DNA of 64,000 bases from an uncultured Alphaproteobacteria bacterium (GCA_902567135.1 CACFLO010000002.1:1-64000), one strand, 5' to 3'; shown: positions 8,125 through 17,746, numbered from the stretch's first letter. The notes: generated from the letters alone by a model not told the origin. Numbers and translations are program-made.

Positions 8125-9097
8125 TGACTTAGATAAATGGTATCGTCCAGAAGTTGATAAAGAAGAATTCAGAAAATTGTGTGAAAAATCTGATTGGGCA
8201 GGTTTTAAGCACGTATCTATATATTTTAGTGCTCTAATTCTTTTTGGATATCTTGCTTATGCTACTTGGGGAACATGGTGGAGTCTTCTATTCTTTATAA
8301 TTTATGGAAACATATATGCTTGCAGTGATTCTATTTGGCATGAAACCGGTCATAAAACTGCTTTTAAATCAAAATTCTGGAACAATTTTTTTTATCAAAT
8401 TTCCAGTTATATGGATAATTTTGAACCAGTAAGATGGAGATGGTCTCATTTTAAACATCATGGATTTACAGCATATGATGATCCTCATGATTTTGAAATT
8501 GCAATAAGAAAACCAACTGATTTATTTTTATTTTTTTCATATTTTATTCCCTTTGCTCCAATGTTAACATTCCATAAAACACTGCAATTTGAAACTATAA
8601 AACATGCTATTGGAATTACTACACCTGTGATGGAGCAATGTATTCCTGAGAAAGAACGATCAAAATGCAGAAATTCAGCAAGAATACATGTTGGTATTTG
8701 GTTAGTTGTAATTTTAATATCTATATTTTATCAGACTTGGCTACCTATTTTGTACTTAGTTCTTCCTGGGTTTTATGGGAAAACTCTTGTTGCTTCTTTT
8801 GGATTAACACAGCATACGGGCTTGCAAGAAAATATAAAAGATCATCGTTATAGCACACGTACTGTATATCTAAATCCTGTTTTCAGTTTTTTATATTGGC
8901 ATATGGAATATCACATTGAGCATCATATGTTTCCTACAGTACCATCGTATAATTTGCCAAAACTTCATAATTTAATTAAAGATCAGATGCCTCCTGCAAA
9001 AAATGGTCTTTGGGGAGCTTATAAAGAAATTATTCCAGCAATTTTTAAACAAGCTAGAAATCCAAATTATAAAATTGAGTTGAGCGTACCTAATTAG
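8117..9097 (+). CDS. Membrane fatty acid desaturase family protein
   Basis: Integral membrane di-iron enzyme, 326 residues, of the fatty acid desaturase/hydroxylase superfamily. The three histidine boxes are present: HETGH (75-79), HFKHH (111-115) and HIEHH (266-270). Hydrophobic segments lie near 35-70, 135-155 and 190-225. The stretch GLTQHTGL before the third box is a subfamily feature. The substrate could be a membrane acyl chain or another lipid. Its 3' end overlaps the convergent PanB-like gene by 4 bases. The start codon lies within a predicted hairpin. Confidence 0.85.
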   Translation: MKVDLDKWYRPEVDKEEFRKLCEKSDWAGFKHVSIYFSALILFGYLAYATWGTWWSLLFFIIYGNIYACSDSIWHETGHKTAFKSKFWNNFFYQISSYMDNFEPVRWRWSHFKHHGFTAYDDPHDFEIAIRKPTDLFLFFSYFIPFAPMLTFHKTLQFETIKHAIGITTPVMEQCIPEKERSKCRNSARIHVGIWLVVILISIFYQTWLPILYLVLPGFYGKTLVASFGLTQHTGLQENIKDHRYSTRTVYLNPVFSFLYWHMEYHIEHHMFPTVPSYNLPKLHNLIKDQMPPAKNGLWGAYKEIIPAIFKQARNPNYKIELSVPN

Positions 9098-9924
9098 ATT
9101 TTTTCAGCTAATTCTAAAAATTTATCAAATTCATCATCCTTGATTTGTACGTTTATTTTAGGATCATTAAACTTTTTATTTATTGTATCTTCATGAAATT
9201 CTTTAAATGCTAATATTCTCTCTTCTTGTAGTCTGGCATATTCTTTTTTAAAGTTTCTATATACTCTTGCATGTCTTGGTATGTGCCCCTCATTCCAACC
9301 TAACACATCATTTGAAAATAAAAATTGTGCATCGCAGTCAGAACCACTTCCCATTGACATTGTTACTATTTCAACTTTATCTGTTATTACTTTTGCAACT
9401 TTGGGAGGTACAACTTCAAGCTCAACACCAATTACACCTGCTTCTTGAAGATCTAATGTATGTTTTAAAACACCTATGGCCTCATCCGCTGTTTTGCCAA
9501 TTGCTCTTAACCCACCAATCCAGGTTGCCTTACCAGGAATTAAGCCAACATGACCAATTGTAGGAATATTTTCATCACGCATAGCTCTAATCCATTTTAA
9601 ACTGTGATTACCAACATAGATACAATCTACCCCAAAGGATAAATAATCATGTGCGAATTTGATGGCTTCATATTCTGAAGCTGGTGGTATTGGCCCAGCA
9701 GATTGCATAAAACAATTTGGAGCAACTTCTCTTATTTTTTTTACATCATTTAATGAGGCATTGATTCCAAATTGTGGCAAATCATGTGCTGCAACAATAT
9801 AATCTATTCCAGCCTCTTCAGCAGCAGCAGCTTCTTCTATAGTGTGAACAAATAAATTGCTCAACTGTCTTTTACCTTTAGACTTTAAATAATCATAAAC
9901 TGTTAATTTTTTTCTTTTACTCAT
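9094..9924 (-). CDS. PanB-like (ketopantoate hydroxymethyltransferase family) protein with altered active site
   Basis: A 276-residue TIM-barrel protein resembling 3-methyl-2-oxobutanoate hydroxymethyltransferase. The middle and C-terminal halves match well: GHVGLIPG (124-131), ELEVVPP with Glu170 in the position of the catalytic Glu (E181 in E. coli), and GSGSDCDAQ (192-200). The N-terminal half does not keep the canonical VGDS, DLPF and KIEGG stretches that supply Mg ligands; the equivalent places read AAHDLP, APNCFM and YVGNHS. It may therefore catalyse a different aldol-type or lyase reaction rather than pantothenate synthesis. The ATG at 9924 is used, just after the upstream glyoxalase stop, rather than an overlapping one at 9966. 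It is co-transcribed with that gene. Confidence 0.75.
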   Translation of the reverse strand: MSKRKKLTVYDYLKSKGKRQLSNLFVHTIEEAAAAEEAGIDYIVAAHDLPQFGINASLNDVKKIREVAPNCFMQSAGPIPPASEYEAIKFAHDYLSFGVDCIYVGNHSLKWIRAMRDENIPTIGHVGLIPGKATWIGGLRAIGKTADEAIGVLKHTLDLQEAGVIGVELEVVPPKVAKVITDKVEIVTMSMGSGSDCDAQFLFSNDVLGWNEGHIPRHARVYRNFKKEYARLQEERILAFKEFHEDTINKKFNDPKINVQIKDDEFDKFLELAEKI

Positions 9925-9932
9925 AGCAATTT

Positions 9933-10358
9933 TTACCAAGAACCATTGTTTTCCATTGAAGCCCATGGTTCTTTTATAGGAAGAGCTTCACCTTCTTGAA
10001 GTATTTCAATAGAAATATTATCTGGAGATTTTATAAAAGCCATACGCCCATCTCGAGGAGGTCTATTGATAACAACACCACTTTTAATTAAGCTATCACA
10101 TGTTTCATAAATATTTTTCACACTATAAGCTAAGTGACCAAAATTTCTTCCACCAGTATATTCTTCAGAATCCCAATTATATGTTAATTCAAGCAAGCCA
10201 GTATTTTCATCACTATTTTTAGCTCCAAGAAAAATAAGAGTAAACCGTCCTTTTTCACTTTCACGCCGTCTTATTTCTTTAAGACCTAATTTGTTGCAAT
10301 AAAAATCAATAGACTCTTCAATATCTTTAATTCTTACCATCGTGTGCAAATATTTCAT
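9933..10358 (-). CDS. gloA: Lactoylglutathione lyase (glyoxalase I), VOC superfamily
   Basis: A 141-residue metalloenzyme that isomerises the methylglyoxal-glutathione hemithioacetal to S-lactoylglutathione. Characteristic sequence blocks are present: LHTMVRIKDIEESIDFY near the N-terminus with metal-ligand His5, ELTYNWDSEEY in the middle, FGHLAYSV, and RDGRMAFIKSPD with the final Glu in IEILQ. Length is normal for bacterial GloA. It is the first gene of a two-gene minus-strand unit with the PanB-like gene and is divergent from xylA (113-base gap), so it may serve detoxification during sugar breakdown. Confidence 0.87.
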   Translation of the reverse strand: MKYLHTMVRIKDIEESIDFYCNKLGLKEIRRRESEKGRFTLIFLGAKNSDENTGLLELTYNWDSEEYTGGRNFGHLAYSVKNIYETCDSLIKSGVVINRPPRDGRMAFIKSPDNISIEILQEGEALPIKEPWASMENNGSW

Positions 10359-10471
10359 TCCTACCTCTAATTTTAATTATTTATACTAAATTTTTTAAAC
10401 CTAATTCTATCATAAATTTTATAATATAGTATGCTTAAAGAATGTTTACAGGAATAGAATGGGAGGAATAA

Positions 10472-11785
10472 ATGAGTGACTATTTTAAAAATATTAATGA
10501 GATAATTTATGAGGGCCCAGATAGTGATAATCCTCTAAGCTTCAAATATTATGATGAAAATAGAGAAGTTTTAGGGAAAACGATGAAAGAAAATCTTCGT
10601 TTTGCTACTTGTTATTGGCACACATTTACTTGGCCTGGATTAGATCCGTTTGGAGGGGCAACATTTGAAAGACCTTGGATGTCTAGTGGAGATCCTCTTA
10701 AAATGGCTGAGATGAAACTCGATGAAGCTTTTGATTTTTTTAATAAAATAAAAACTTCTTTTTTTTGTTTTCACGATAGAGATATTTCTCCTGAGGGATC
10801 TAACTATAAAGAAACCCAAAAAAATTTTCTTTATATAATTGATTTAATTCAATCAAAAATGGAAACTTCTAAAGTTAAACTTTTATGGGGAACTGCAAAT
10901 GCATTTTCTCACAAAAGATATATGAGTGGCGCCTCCACAAATCCTGATCCAGAAGTTTTTGCTTATAAAGCAGCTCAAGTTAAAGATTGTATGGACGCAA
11001 CAAAAAGATTAGGTGGAAGCAACTATGTTCTTTGGGGTGGCAGAGAAGGATATGAAACTATTCTTAATACCAACATGGGATTGGAAATTGATAATCTTAA
11101 AAGATTTCTTGAGCTTGTAGTTGATTATAAATACAAGATTGGTTTTGATGGTCAAATCTTGCTTGAACCTAAACCACATGAACCAACAAAGCATCAATAT
11201 GATTTTGACTCAGCATCATGTTTAGCTTTTTTAAGAAAAGCTGGTTTAGAGAATGAAATAAAATTAAATATTGAAGCAAATCATGCGACATTATCTGGGC
11301 ATAGTTTTGAGCATGAAATAGTATATGCTATTGCAAATAATGCTTTAGGAAGTTTAGATATTAATAGGGGTGACACTCTGTTAGGTTGGGACACTGATCA
11401 ATTTCCTAATAGTGTTTTAGAATTAATTCTTCCTTTTTATCATATTTTTTCAAATGGAGGCATTGGTAAAGGTGGCCTGAATTTTGATGCAAAAATTCGG
11501 AGACAATCAATAGATCCTGAAGATTTATTTTATGCTCATATTGGAGGAATGGATATATGTGCTAAAACACTTCTAGCCGTTGAAAAAATGATAAATGATA
11601 AAAAACTTTCTGATTATGTAACAAAAAGATATGAGGATTGGCAAAAGGATTTAGGTAATTATATCTATAACAAGGGAACAACACTTGAATCAATTCATCA
11701 AAAAGTCCTTGATGAAAATATTGAACCTAAACCAAGGTCAGGGAATCAAGAGTATTTAGAAAATATTTTAAATAAGTACCTGTAG
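10472..11785 (+). CDS. xylA: Xylose isomerase
   Basis: Cytoplasmic metal-dependent isomerase converting D-xylose to D-xylulose (and often glucose to fructose), 437 residues, full length. The catalytic His101/Asp104 pair occurs in CFHDRD, and the metal-site segments WGGREGYE, EPKPHEPTKHQYD and IEANHATLSGH are all intact. A strong Shine-Dalgarno GGAGG (10462-10466) precedes the ATG. The 113-base gap to the divergent gloA gene is the promoter region; TATAAT at 10420-10425 is a possible -10 but no clear -35 is seen. The partner kinase gene xylB lies 44 kb away at 55.2 kb, so the two are not an operon here. Confidence 0.95.
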   Translation: MSDYFKNINEIIYEGPDSDNPLSFKYYDENREVLGKTMKENLRFATCYWHTFTWPGLDPFGGATFERPWMSSGDPLKMAEMKLDEAFDFFNKIKTSFFCFHDRDISPEGSNYKETQKNFLYIIDLIQSKMETSKVKLLWGTANAFSHKRYMSGASTNPDPEVFAYKAAQVKDCMDATKRLGGSNYVLWGGREGYETILNTNMGLEIDNLKRFLELVVDYKYKIGFDGQILLEPKPHEPTKHQYDFDSASCLAFLRKAGLENEIKLNIEANHATLSGHSFEHEIVYAIANNALGSLDINRGDTLLGWDTDQFPNSVLELILPFYHIFSNGGIGKGGLNFDAKIRRQSIDPEDLFYAHIGGMDICAKTLLAVEKMINDKKLSDYVTKRYEDWQKDLGNYIYNKGTTLESIHQKVLDENIEPKPRSGNQEYLENILNKYL

Positions 11786-11803
11786 TTCATTTTTTAAATC
11801 TAG

Positions 11804-11831
11804 TTTATAGGTATATTTATATACTTATAAA
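11804..11831 (+). other. Long hairpin between xylA and ribF
   Basis: TTTATAGGTATA (11804-11815) pairs with TATACTTATAAA (11820-11831) over 12 positions with one G-T pair and a TTTA loop. No T-run follows, and it ends 5 bases before the ribF start. It could act as a weak terminator for xylA, a processing site, or a translational control for ribF. Confidence 0.5.
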
Positions 11832-11836
11832 TTAAA

Positions 11837-12766
11837 GTGAAATTACATAAATTAAATACAAAAAAAGATTTTAAAATTCGAAACCTTTGTCTTTGCATTG
11901 GAAATTTTGATGGCATTCATCTAGGCCATCAACATTTAATAAAAAAAATAATAAATAATTCACGATCAAATAATCTTAATTCAGCAATAATGACATTTGT
12001 TCCACATCCAAAAATTTATTTTAAAAGCACTGATAATAATTTTAATATAATCACAAATGATTACAAAAAATATTTTCTCAATTCTTTAGGTTTAGATAAT
12101 TACATTGAATATAAATTTAATAAAACTTTATCAAATTTAGATGCAATAAATTTTATTGAAAAAATTTTAGTTAAACAATTAAATATTAAAAAAATAATAG
12201 TAGGAAGAGATTTTAGATTTGGTAAAGATAGAAAAGGGGATACCACATTATTAAAAAAATTATCTAATAAATATCATTATAAGTTACATATAATTGATCA
12301 TGTTAAAAATAAAAAAAATAATCTAAAATTTTCTTCATCAATAATTAGAAAAGATATTAATGATGGTTCATTTGAAAAAGTTTTTGAAGCTCTTGGGCGT
12401 CATTGGTTCATGCAAGGCAAAATTATTAAAGGTGATCAAAAAGCTAGACTTATCAATTTTCCTACTGCAAATATTAAACCAGGAAATCATATTTTACCAA
12501 AAAAAGGTGTCTATTGTGTAAATGTTATACTTGAAGGTAAAACTTATAAGGGAATTGCTAATTTTGGAGAAAGACCAACAGTAAAAGGATTAAATTTACT
12601 TCTAGAAACTCATTTATTTGAATTTAATAGTAATATTTACGGTAAGCAATTGACTGTTGAATTTCTAACATTTATTAGACCTGAAAAAAAATATAAGGAT
12701 TTTAAAATACTAACAAATCAAATTCAAAAAGACGTTAAAAAAGCTAAAAAATATCATAAAATTTAA
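11837..12766 (+). CDS. ribF: Bifunctional riboflavin kinase/FAD synthetase
   Basis: Converts riboflavin to FMN and then to FAD. The N-terminal FAD-synthetase domain shows the nucleotidyltransferase motif GNFDGIHLGH (residues 21-30). The C-terminal riboflavin-kinase domain shows FPTANI with a preceding GDQKARLIN, a variant of the usual GD.RGR..G. Length (309) is normal. The start is GTG at 11837. The stop overlaps the ileS start by one base. The ribF-ileS-lspA order is common in Proteobacteria. Confidence 0.93.
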   Translation: MKLHKLNTKKDFKIRNLCLCIGNFDGIHLGHQHLIKKIINNSRSNNLNSAIMTFVPHPKIYFKSTDNNFNIITNDYKKYFLNSLGLDNYIEYKFNKTLSNLDAINFIEKILVKQLNIKKIIVGRDFRFGKDRKGDTTLLKKLSNKYHYKLHIIDHVKNKKNNLKFSSSIIRKDINDGSFEKVFEALGRHWFMQGKIIKGDQKARLINFPTANIKPGNHILPKKGVYCVNVILEGKTYKGIANFGERPTVKGLNLLLETHLFEFNSNIYGKQLTVEFLTFIRPEKKYKDFKILTNQIQKDVKKAKKYHKI

Positions 12767-15540
12767 TGGAATATAAAGATACTATTTTTCTCCCAAAATC
12801 TACTTTTGAAATGAGAGCAAACTTACCAACTAAAGAACCAAAAATTTTAGATGAGTGGGATAAAGAAAAAATATTTTATAAATTGAGAGAAAAATCAAAA
12901 GGTAGAGAAAAATTTGTTCTTCATGATGGACCTCCATATGCAAATGGACATATACATATGGGAACAGCATTAAATAAAATTCTAAAAGATGTCATTGTAA
13001 GAACACAACAAATGGCAGGTAAGGATTCTATTTATGTGCCAGGATGGGATTGTCATGGTCTGCCAATTGAATGGAAAATTGAGGAGAGTTATAGAAAAAA
13101 AGGCAAAAATAAAGATGATGTTCCTGTTGTGCAATTTAGACAAGAGTGTAGAGAGTTCGCAGAAAAATGGATTGATATTCAAAAGAAAGAATTTAGAAGA
13201 TTAGGAGTTGAGGGAGATTGGGCAAATCCTTATCTCACTATGTCTAATCAAGCAGAAGCTCAAATTGTTCGCGAACTTGGAAAATTTTTAATTGATGACA
13301 GTTTATACAAAGGTGCGAAGCCAGTTCTTTGGTCTGTTGTCGAAAAAACTGCATTAGCTGATGCAGAAGTTGAATATGAAGATCATACTTCAAACACAAT
13401 ATATGTTAAATTTTTAATTAATAGTGCTTCATATAAAGATCTTGAGGGTGCCAATATAGTTATATGGACAACAACACCTTGGACTATACCTGGGAATAGA
13501 GCATTAGCATTTGGTGAAGATTTAAAATATTCTCTAATTGAGGTTGAGAAAATAACTAATGAGAGTTTAGCCAAGATTGGAGACAAACTGATTTTTGCTA
13601 AAGAATTAGTCAAACAAGTATGTGATGAAATAGGAATAGAAAGTTATAAAGAAATTAAAGAATTTGAAGGTAAACATTTATCTAAATGTCAATGTGAGCA
13701 TCCTTTTAAAAGTATTGGTTATGATTTTGTAGTAAGGACATTTCATGGAGATTTTGTAAATTTAGAACAAGGAACTGGAATAGTGCACATTGCCCCTGGT
13801 CATGGAGATGATGATTATAATTTAGGAATCAAAAATGGCGTTGATATTGTTCAAACTGTGCAGGATGATGGTAAATATAATAAACATGCAAAAGGATTTG
13901 AGGGTGAGCATATTTACAAAGTTGATATAAAAATTGCAGATAAATTAGACGAGCTTTCAAAATTATTATTTAAGGGAACTCTCCGTCATAGTTATCCTCA
14001 CTCTTGGAGATCAAAAGCTCCATTAATCTACAGGAATACACCCCAGTGGTTTATTTCAATGGAAAAAAATAAATTAAGAGAAATAGCCCTCAAATCAATT
14101 GATGAAACTATTTTCTATCCAGCACAAGGGCAAAAACGTCTTCGATCAATGATAGAAACAAGACCCGATTGGTGTATTTCTAGACAAAGGGTTTGGGGCG
14201 TTCCTTTACCATTATTTGTTAGTAAAGAAACTGGACAGCCATTAAGGGATAAAAGCATTATTGATAGAATTGCAGATATTTATGAAAAAGAGGGAAGTGA
14301 CACATGGTTTACTGAAGATCCTCAAAGATTTCTTGGAGATAAATATTCAATAGATGATTATGAACAAATTAAAGATGTAGTTGAAGTTTGGTTTGATAGT
14401 GGATCAACACATGCATTTTGTTTAGAAAAAAGAGATGACTTAAAATGGCCTGCATCAATGTATTTAGAGGGAAGTGATCAACATCGTGGATGGTTTCACT
14501 CTTCATTATTAGAATCATCAGGAACAAGAGGTAGAGCTCCATATGAAAGTGTATTAACTCACGGTTTTGTTGTTGATGGCAAAGGAAGAAAAATGTCAAA
14601 ATCTCTTGGTAATGTTATTTCTCCTGACGATATTTTAAAAAAATATGGTGTCGATATCTTAAGATTGTGGGTAGTTGCATCAGATTATTATGATGATTTA
14701 AAATTAGATAATGCTATCTTACAATCTCAAACTGACTCCTATAGAAGAATTAGAAATACATTTAGATATTTGATAGGTAACTTAGATGGCTTTAATGATG
14801 ATGAAAAAATAAATGAAAGTGAATTTCCCGATTTAGAAAAATATATTTTGCACAGATTATGGGAAATAGACCAAATTATTTCTGATTGTGTAAAAAAATT
14901 TAACTTTCATCTTATGTTTACTACTTTACTAAATTTTTGTTCAAATGATCTTTCATCGTTCTATTTTGATATTAGAAAAGATGCCATATATTGTGATGGC
15001 AAAAAATCAAAAATTCGAAGATCTTCTAGAACTCTTTTAGATATAATTTTTAACTATTTAGTTAGATGGTTAGCCCCATCTTTATCTTTTACAACAGAAG
15101 AAGCCTGGAAAGCTAGAGGAAATCTAAACAGTATTCACTTAGAGGATTTTTTACATACCCCGTCAGATTATAAAAATTCAAATATCAACGAAAATTGGAT
15201 AATATTAAAGCAAGTAAGAAAAGTAATAACTGGAGCTTTAGAAAAAAAGAGAACTGAAAAAATTATTGGTTCTAGCTTAGAGGCACATCTTGATATCTAT
15301 GTTGAAAGTTCAATCATGAACAAAATAAAAAATTACCATTTAGATGAGATAAGTATAACTTCTTCATTTGCATTACATGAAATTAATGATGAGATTCAAG
15401 GCTTTTCATTAGAAGAAGTTTCAAATGTAAAAATTCTTGTTTCTAAAACTAATGGACAAAAATGTCAAAGATGTTGGAAATATAAAAAGAAATTAATCCG
15501 TGAAGAAATATGTGAACGTTGCGAAAATGCAATTTCATAA
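12766..15540 (+). CDS. ileS: Isoleucyl-tRNA synthetase
   Basis: Class I aminoacyl-tRNA synthetase charging tRNA-Ile, 924 residues, full length. HIHMG (62-66) is the HIGH motif, and KMSKS lies near residue 609. An editing domain (WTTTPWTIPGNRALAF) occupies the CP1 region. A C-terminal zinc site is formed by C900-x2-C903 and C916-x2-C919, the bacterial type with a zinc-binding C-terminus. The start overlaps the ribF stop, and the 3' end overlaps the lspA start by 14 bases. Confidence 0.97.
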   Translation: MEYKDTIFLPKSTFEMRANLPTKEPKILDEWDKEKIFYKLREKSKGREKFVLHDGPPYANGHIHMGTALNKILKDVIVRTQQMAGKDSIYVPGWDCHGLPIEWKIEESYRKKGKNKDDVPVVQFRQECREFAEKWIDIQKKEFRRLGVEGDWANPYLTMSNQAEAQIVRELGKFLIDDSLYKGAKPVLWSVVEKTALADAEVEYEDHTSNTIYVKFLINSASYKDLEGANIVIWTTTPWTIPGNRALAFGEDLKYSLIEVEKITNESLAKIGDKLIFAKELVKQVCDEIGIESYKEIKEFEGKHLSKCQCEHPFKSIGYDFVVRTFHGDFVNLEQGTGIVHIAPGHGDDDYNLGIKNGVDIVQTVQDDGKYNKHAKGFEGEHIYKVDIKIADKLDELSKLLFKGTLRHSYPHSWRSKAPLIYRNTPQWFISMEKNKLREIALKSIDETIFYPAQGQKRLRSMIETRPDWCISRQRVWGVPLPLFVSKETGQPLRDKSIIDRIADIYEKEGSDTWFTEDPQRFLGDKYSIDDYEQIKDVVEVWFDSGSTHAFCLEKRDDLKWPASMYLEGSDQHRGWFHSSLLESSGTRGRAPYESVLTHGFVVDGKGRKMSKSLGNVISPDDILKKYGVDILRLWVVASDYYDDLKLDNAILQSQTDSYRRIRNTFRYLIGNLDGFNDDEKINESEFPDLEKYILHRLWEIDQIISDCVKKFNFHLMFTTLLNFCSNDLSSFYFDIRKDAIYCDGKKSKIRRSSRTLLDIIFNYLVRWLAPSLSFTTEEAWKARGNLNSIHLEDFLHTPSDYKNSNINENWIILKQVRKVITGALEKKRTEKIIGSSLEAHLDIYVESSIMNKIKNYHLDEISITSSFALHEINDEIQGFSLEEVSNVKILVSKTNGQKCQRCWKYKKKLIREEICERCENAIS

Positions 15541-16006
15541 GCTTAAAAATTTGCAAAAAATCGTAATTTTTTTAATTTTAGTATCTCTAGATCTTTTTTC
15601 AAAATATTTGGTATTTAATTATATTGATTTATATAAATTTATACAAATAACACCTTTCTTTGATATTACGCACATTCATAATTTTGGAATTTCATTTGGT
15701 TTATTTTCGAACACAATACCTGCTGTATATTTAATTATAATAGCTTTATTAGTGGTATTTTTTATTATTTATCTTTTATTAAATGCTAAAGATTATCTTG
15801 AATATTGGGGTTTGTTTATTATAATTTGTGGAGCCATTGGAAATATTATTGATAGATTTGTAAATGGTTATGTAATAGATTTTATATACTTTCATATTAA
15901 CCAATATTATTGGCCTGCTTTTAATTTTGCTGATATTTATATCTCTGTTGGTATAATAATGTTAATATTAAACATGTTAAAGAAAACTAATCTTAGTAAA
16001 AAATGA
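15527..16006 (+). CDS. lspA: Lipoprotein signal peptidase (signal peptidase II)
   Basis: Inner-membrane aspartyl protease that cleaves prolipoprotein signal peptides before the lipidated Cys. It is 159 residues with four hydrophobic segments. The catalytic Asp residues are Asp118 (NGYVIDF) and Asp136 (FNFADIYI), and NIIDRF (106-111) is conserved. ATG at 15527 overlaps ileS; an upstream in-frame ATG at 15500 would lengthen the overlap and is less likely. Its likely client, a lipoprotein, is encoded immediately downstream. Confidence 0.94.
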   Translation: MQFHKLKNLQKIVIFLILVSLDLFSKYLVFNYIDLYKFIQITPFFDITHIHNFGISFGLFSNTIPAVYLIIIALLVVFFIIYLLLNAKDYLEYWGLFIIICGAIGNIIDRFVNGYVIDFIYFHINQYYWPAFNFADIYISVGIIMLILNMLKKTNLSKK

Positions 16007-16530
16007 AAAAAATTTTAATTCTACTTTTATTATCTTCTGTATTAGTTGTTTCATGCTCAAAAGTAAGAGAAAGTGCAGGTGTTAACAGAAAAAATATTGA
16101 TGAATTTACTGTCATTGAAAATCCTCCACTTGTAATTCCTCCAGATTTTAATCTTTTACCACCAGATCAACTGGAAGAAAAAAATCTTGATAAAGCTGAA
16201 AGTGATTTAGCTAAAGAGATACTTTTTGGATTAGAGGGTGAAACCAATAATGATAATTCAGAATTATCAACAATGGAAAATATTTTAAGTAAAAGTAACG
16301 CTGATGAAACTGATGATAGTATTAGGAATGAAATTGATGAGCAATTTGCATCTGAAAAGAGCTCTATATCTAAATCATGGGATGATGAAATGGAAATCCT
16401 AGATTCTATCAGTGAATCAGAAAGAATAAGAAAAAAACTTTTGAACAATGACACTGAATCAAATGAAGAAGCTCCTAAAATAAAAGTAAAAAAAACAAAC
16501 AAAAAGAAAAAAAGATTTTTCTTTTTTTAA
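16003..16530 (+). CDS. DUF3035 (BamF-like) outer-membrane lipoprotein
   Basis: A 175-residue lipoprotein with a signal peptide and lipobox ending at Cys18 (VVSC). The conserved PPLVIPPDF segment (about 40-48) is the hallmark of the alphaproteobacterial DUF3035 family, which has been linked to the outer-membrane beta-barrel assembly (BAM) complex. The rest is acidic and low-complexity, and the C-terminus is a Lys-rich tail ending in a run of Phe. It overlaps lspA by 4 bases, an arrangement recurring in Alphaproteobacteria. Confidence 0.75.
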   Translation: MKKILILLLLSSVLVVSCSKVRESAGVNRKNIDEFTVIENPPLVIPPDFNLLPPDQLEEKNLDKAESDLAKEILFGLEGETNNDNSELSTMENILSKSNADETDDSIRNEIDEQFASEKSSISKSWDDEMEILDSISESERIRKKLLNNDTESNEEAPKIKVKKTNKKKKRFFFF

Positions 16531-16534
16531 AAAA

Positions 16535-17746
16535 ATGAAAGTTAATTTCACGAATATAAATTTTGATAATGATTTACAACTTTCTAAGGATATTGAAGAT
16601 ATTAATGTTCAGATCAAAAGTATTTGTAATAACCTACCTGCACTTAATATTGTCAAAGATAAAGATTTATTGAACTCTACAATAGCCCAGACTAAAGAAT
16701 TTATAAAAAATAAAAAAAAATTTGTAGTTTTTGGAACAGGAGGCTCAAATCTTGGAGCTAGAGCTCTTATCAATACATCTACAAAACAGTCAGAAAATAT
16801 TTTATTTTTTGATAATATTGACCCTTTGTTTTTTCAGAATCAGGTTCTTGCATTAGATATAGAAACTACTGGATTTATTGTTATTTCAAAGTCAGGCACT
16901 ACGCCTGAAACACTTTCTCAACTTGGCTGTTTAATAAATATTGCAAATGAAAAAAATATTTTAAATATTTTTTATAAAAACACTATATGTATAACTGAAT
17001 CTAAAGACTCTCCACTTTTTAATATTGCTAAGAAAAATAATTGCCTTCTTCAGGAGCATAAAAATAATATTGGAGGTCGGTACTCTGTTTTTTCAAATGT
17101 AGGTATGGTTCCTGCAATATTAGCAGGATTAGATGTTAAAAAAATTCATCAAGGAGTAATTAGTGTTTTAAATCAAAATGATTTTATTGATTTATTTAAG
17201 TTTGCTCAAATTTTTAAATTCTCCAAGTCTAATAATTTTTCATCAAATGTTTTAATGACTTATTCAGATGGATTAAATTATTTTGGTAAATGGTATCTTC
17301 AATTATGGGCTGAAAGTATAGGGAAAAAAAATAGAGGAGTTACTGCATTACATGCTACCGGTACTACTGATCAACATAGTCAGCTTCAACTTTATTTGGA
17401 TGGACCTAAAGATAAGTTTTTTACTTTTATAAAAAGCAATTATAAAAACAAAGGCCTAAATATAAATTCACAAATTATGAAAGCTGAGTCAGTAGATTAT
17501 TTGGTTGATAAAAAAATGGGAGATTTGATGCATGCTGAACAAGATGCAACAATTGATACTTTTAGGTTAAATAATTATAAATTTCGTGAAATATTAATTG
17601 ACATAATAGATGAAGAATCAATTGGCATACTAATGGCAAATAGTATGATTGAAACAATTGCTGCATGTATTTATTTTGATGTTGATCCTTTTGATCAACC
17701 TGCAGTAGAGCAGGGTAAAAAATTAACAAAAAAATATTTAAGTTAA
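16535..17746 (+). CDS. pgi: Glucose-6-phosphate isomerase
   Basis: Interconverts glucose 6-phosphate and fructose 6-phosphate. The protein has 403 residues, at the short end of the family. Recognisable segments include the sugar-phosphate-binding FGTGGSNLGARAL (residues 64-76), VISKSGTTPETLSQ, the NNIGGRYSVFS block and the HATGTTDQHSQLQL block carrying the catalytic His. It starts 4 bases after the lipoprotein stop and overlaps the convergent rsmD by 4 bases. Confidence 0.93.
   Translation: MKVNFTNINFDNDLQLSKDIEDINVQIKSICNNLPALNIVKDKDLLNSTIAQTKEFIKNKKKFVVFGTGGSNLGARALINTSTKQSENILFFDNIDPLFFQNQVLALDIETTGFIVISKSGTTPETLSQLGCLINIANEKNILNIFYKNTICITESKDSPLFNIAKKNNCLLQEHKNNIGGRYSVFSNVGMVPAILAGLDVKKIHQGVISVLNQNDFIDLFKFAQIFKFSKSNNFSSNVLMTYSDGLNYFGKWYLQLWAESIGKKNRGVTALHATGTTDQHSQLQLYLDGPKDKFFTFIKSNYKNKGLNINSQIMKAESVDYLVDKKMGDLMHAEQDATIDTFRLNNYKFREILIDIIDEESIGILMANSMIETIAACIYFDVDPFDQPAVEQGKKLTKKYLS

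Noticed and set aside
9094-9924. Calling this gene panB for pantothenate synthesis
   Set aside because: Several canonical metal- and substrate-binding stretches are replaced and no pantothenate genes are nearby, so only the family is named.
16167-16502. Minus-strand frame of 111 residues within the DUF3035 lipoprotein gene
   Set aside because: It is Ser/Leu/Phe-rich shadow of an acidic low-complexity gene; the plus frame has a lipobox and the family motif.
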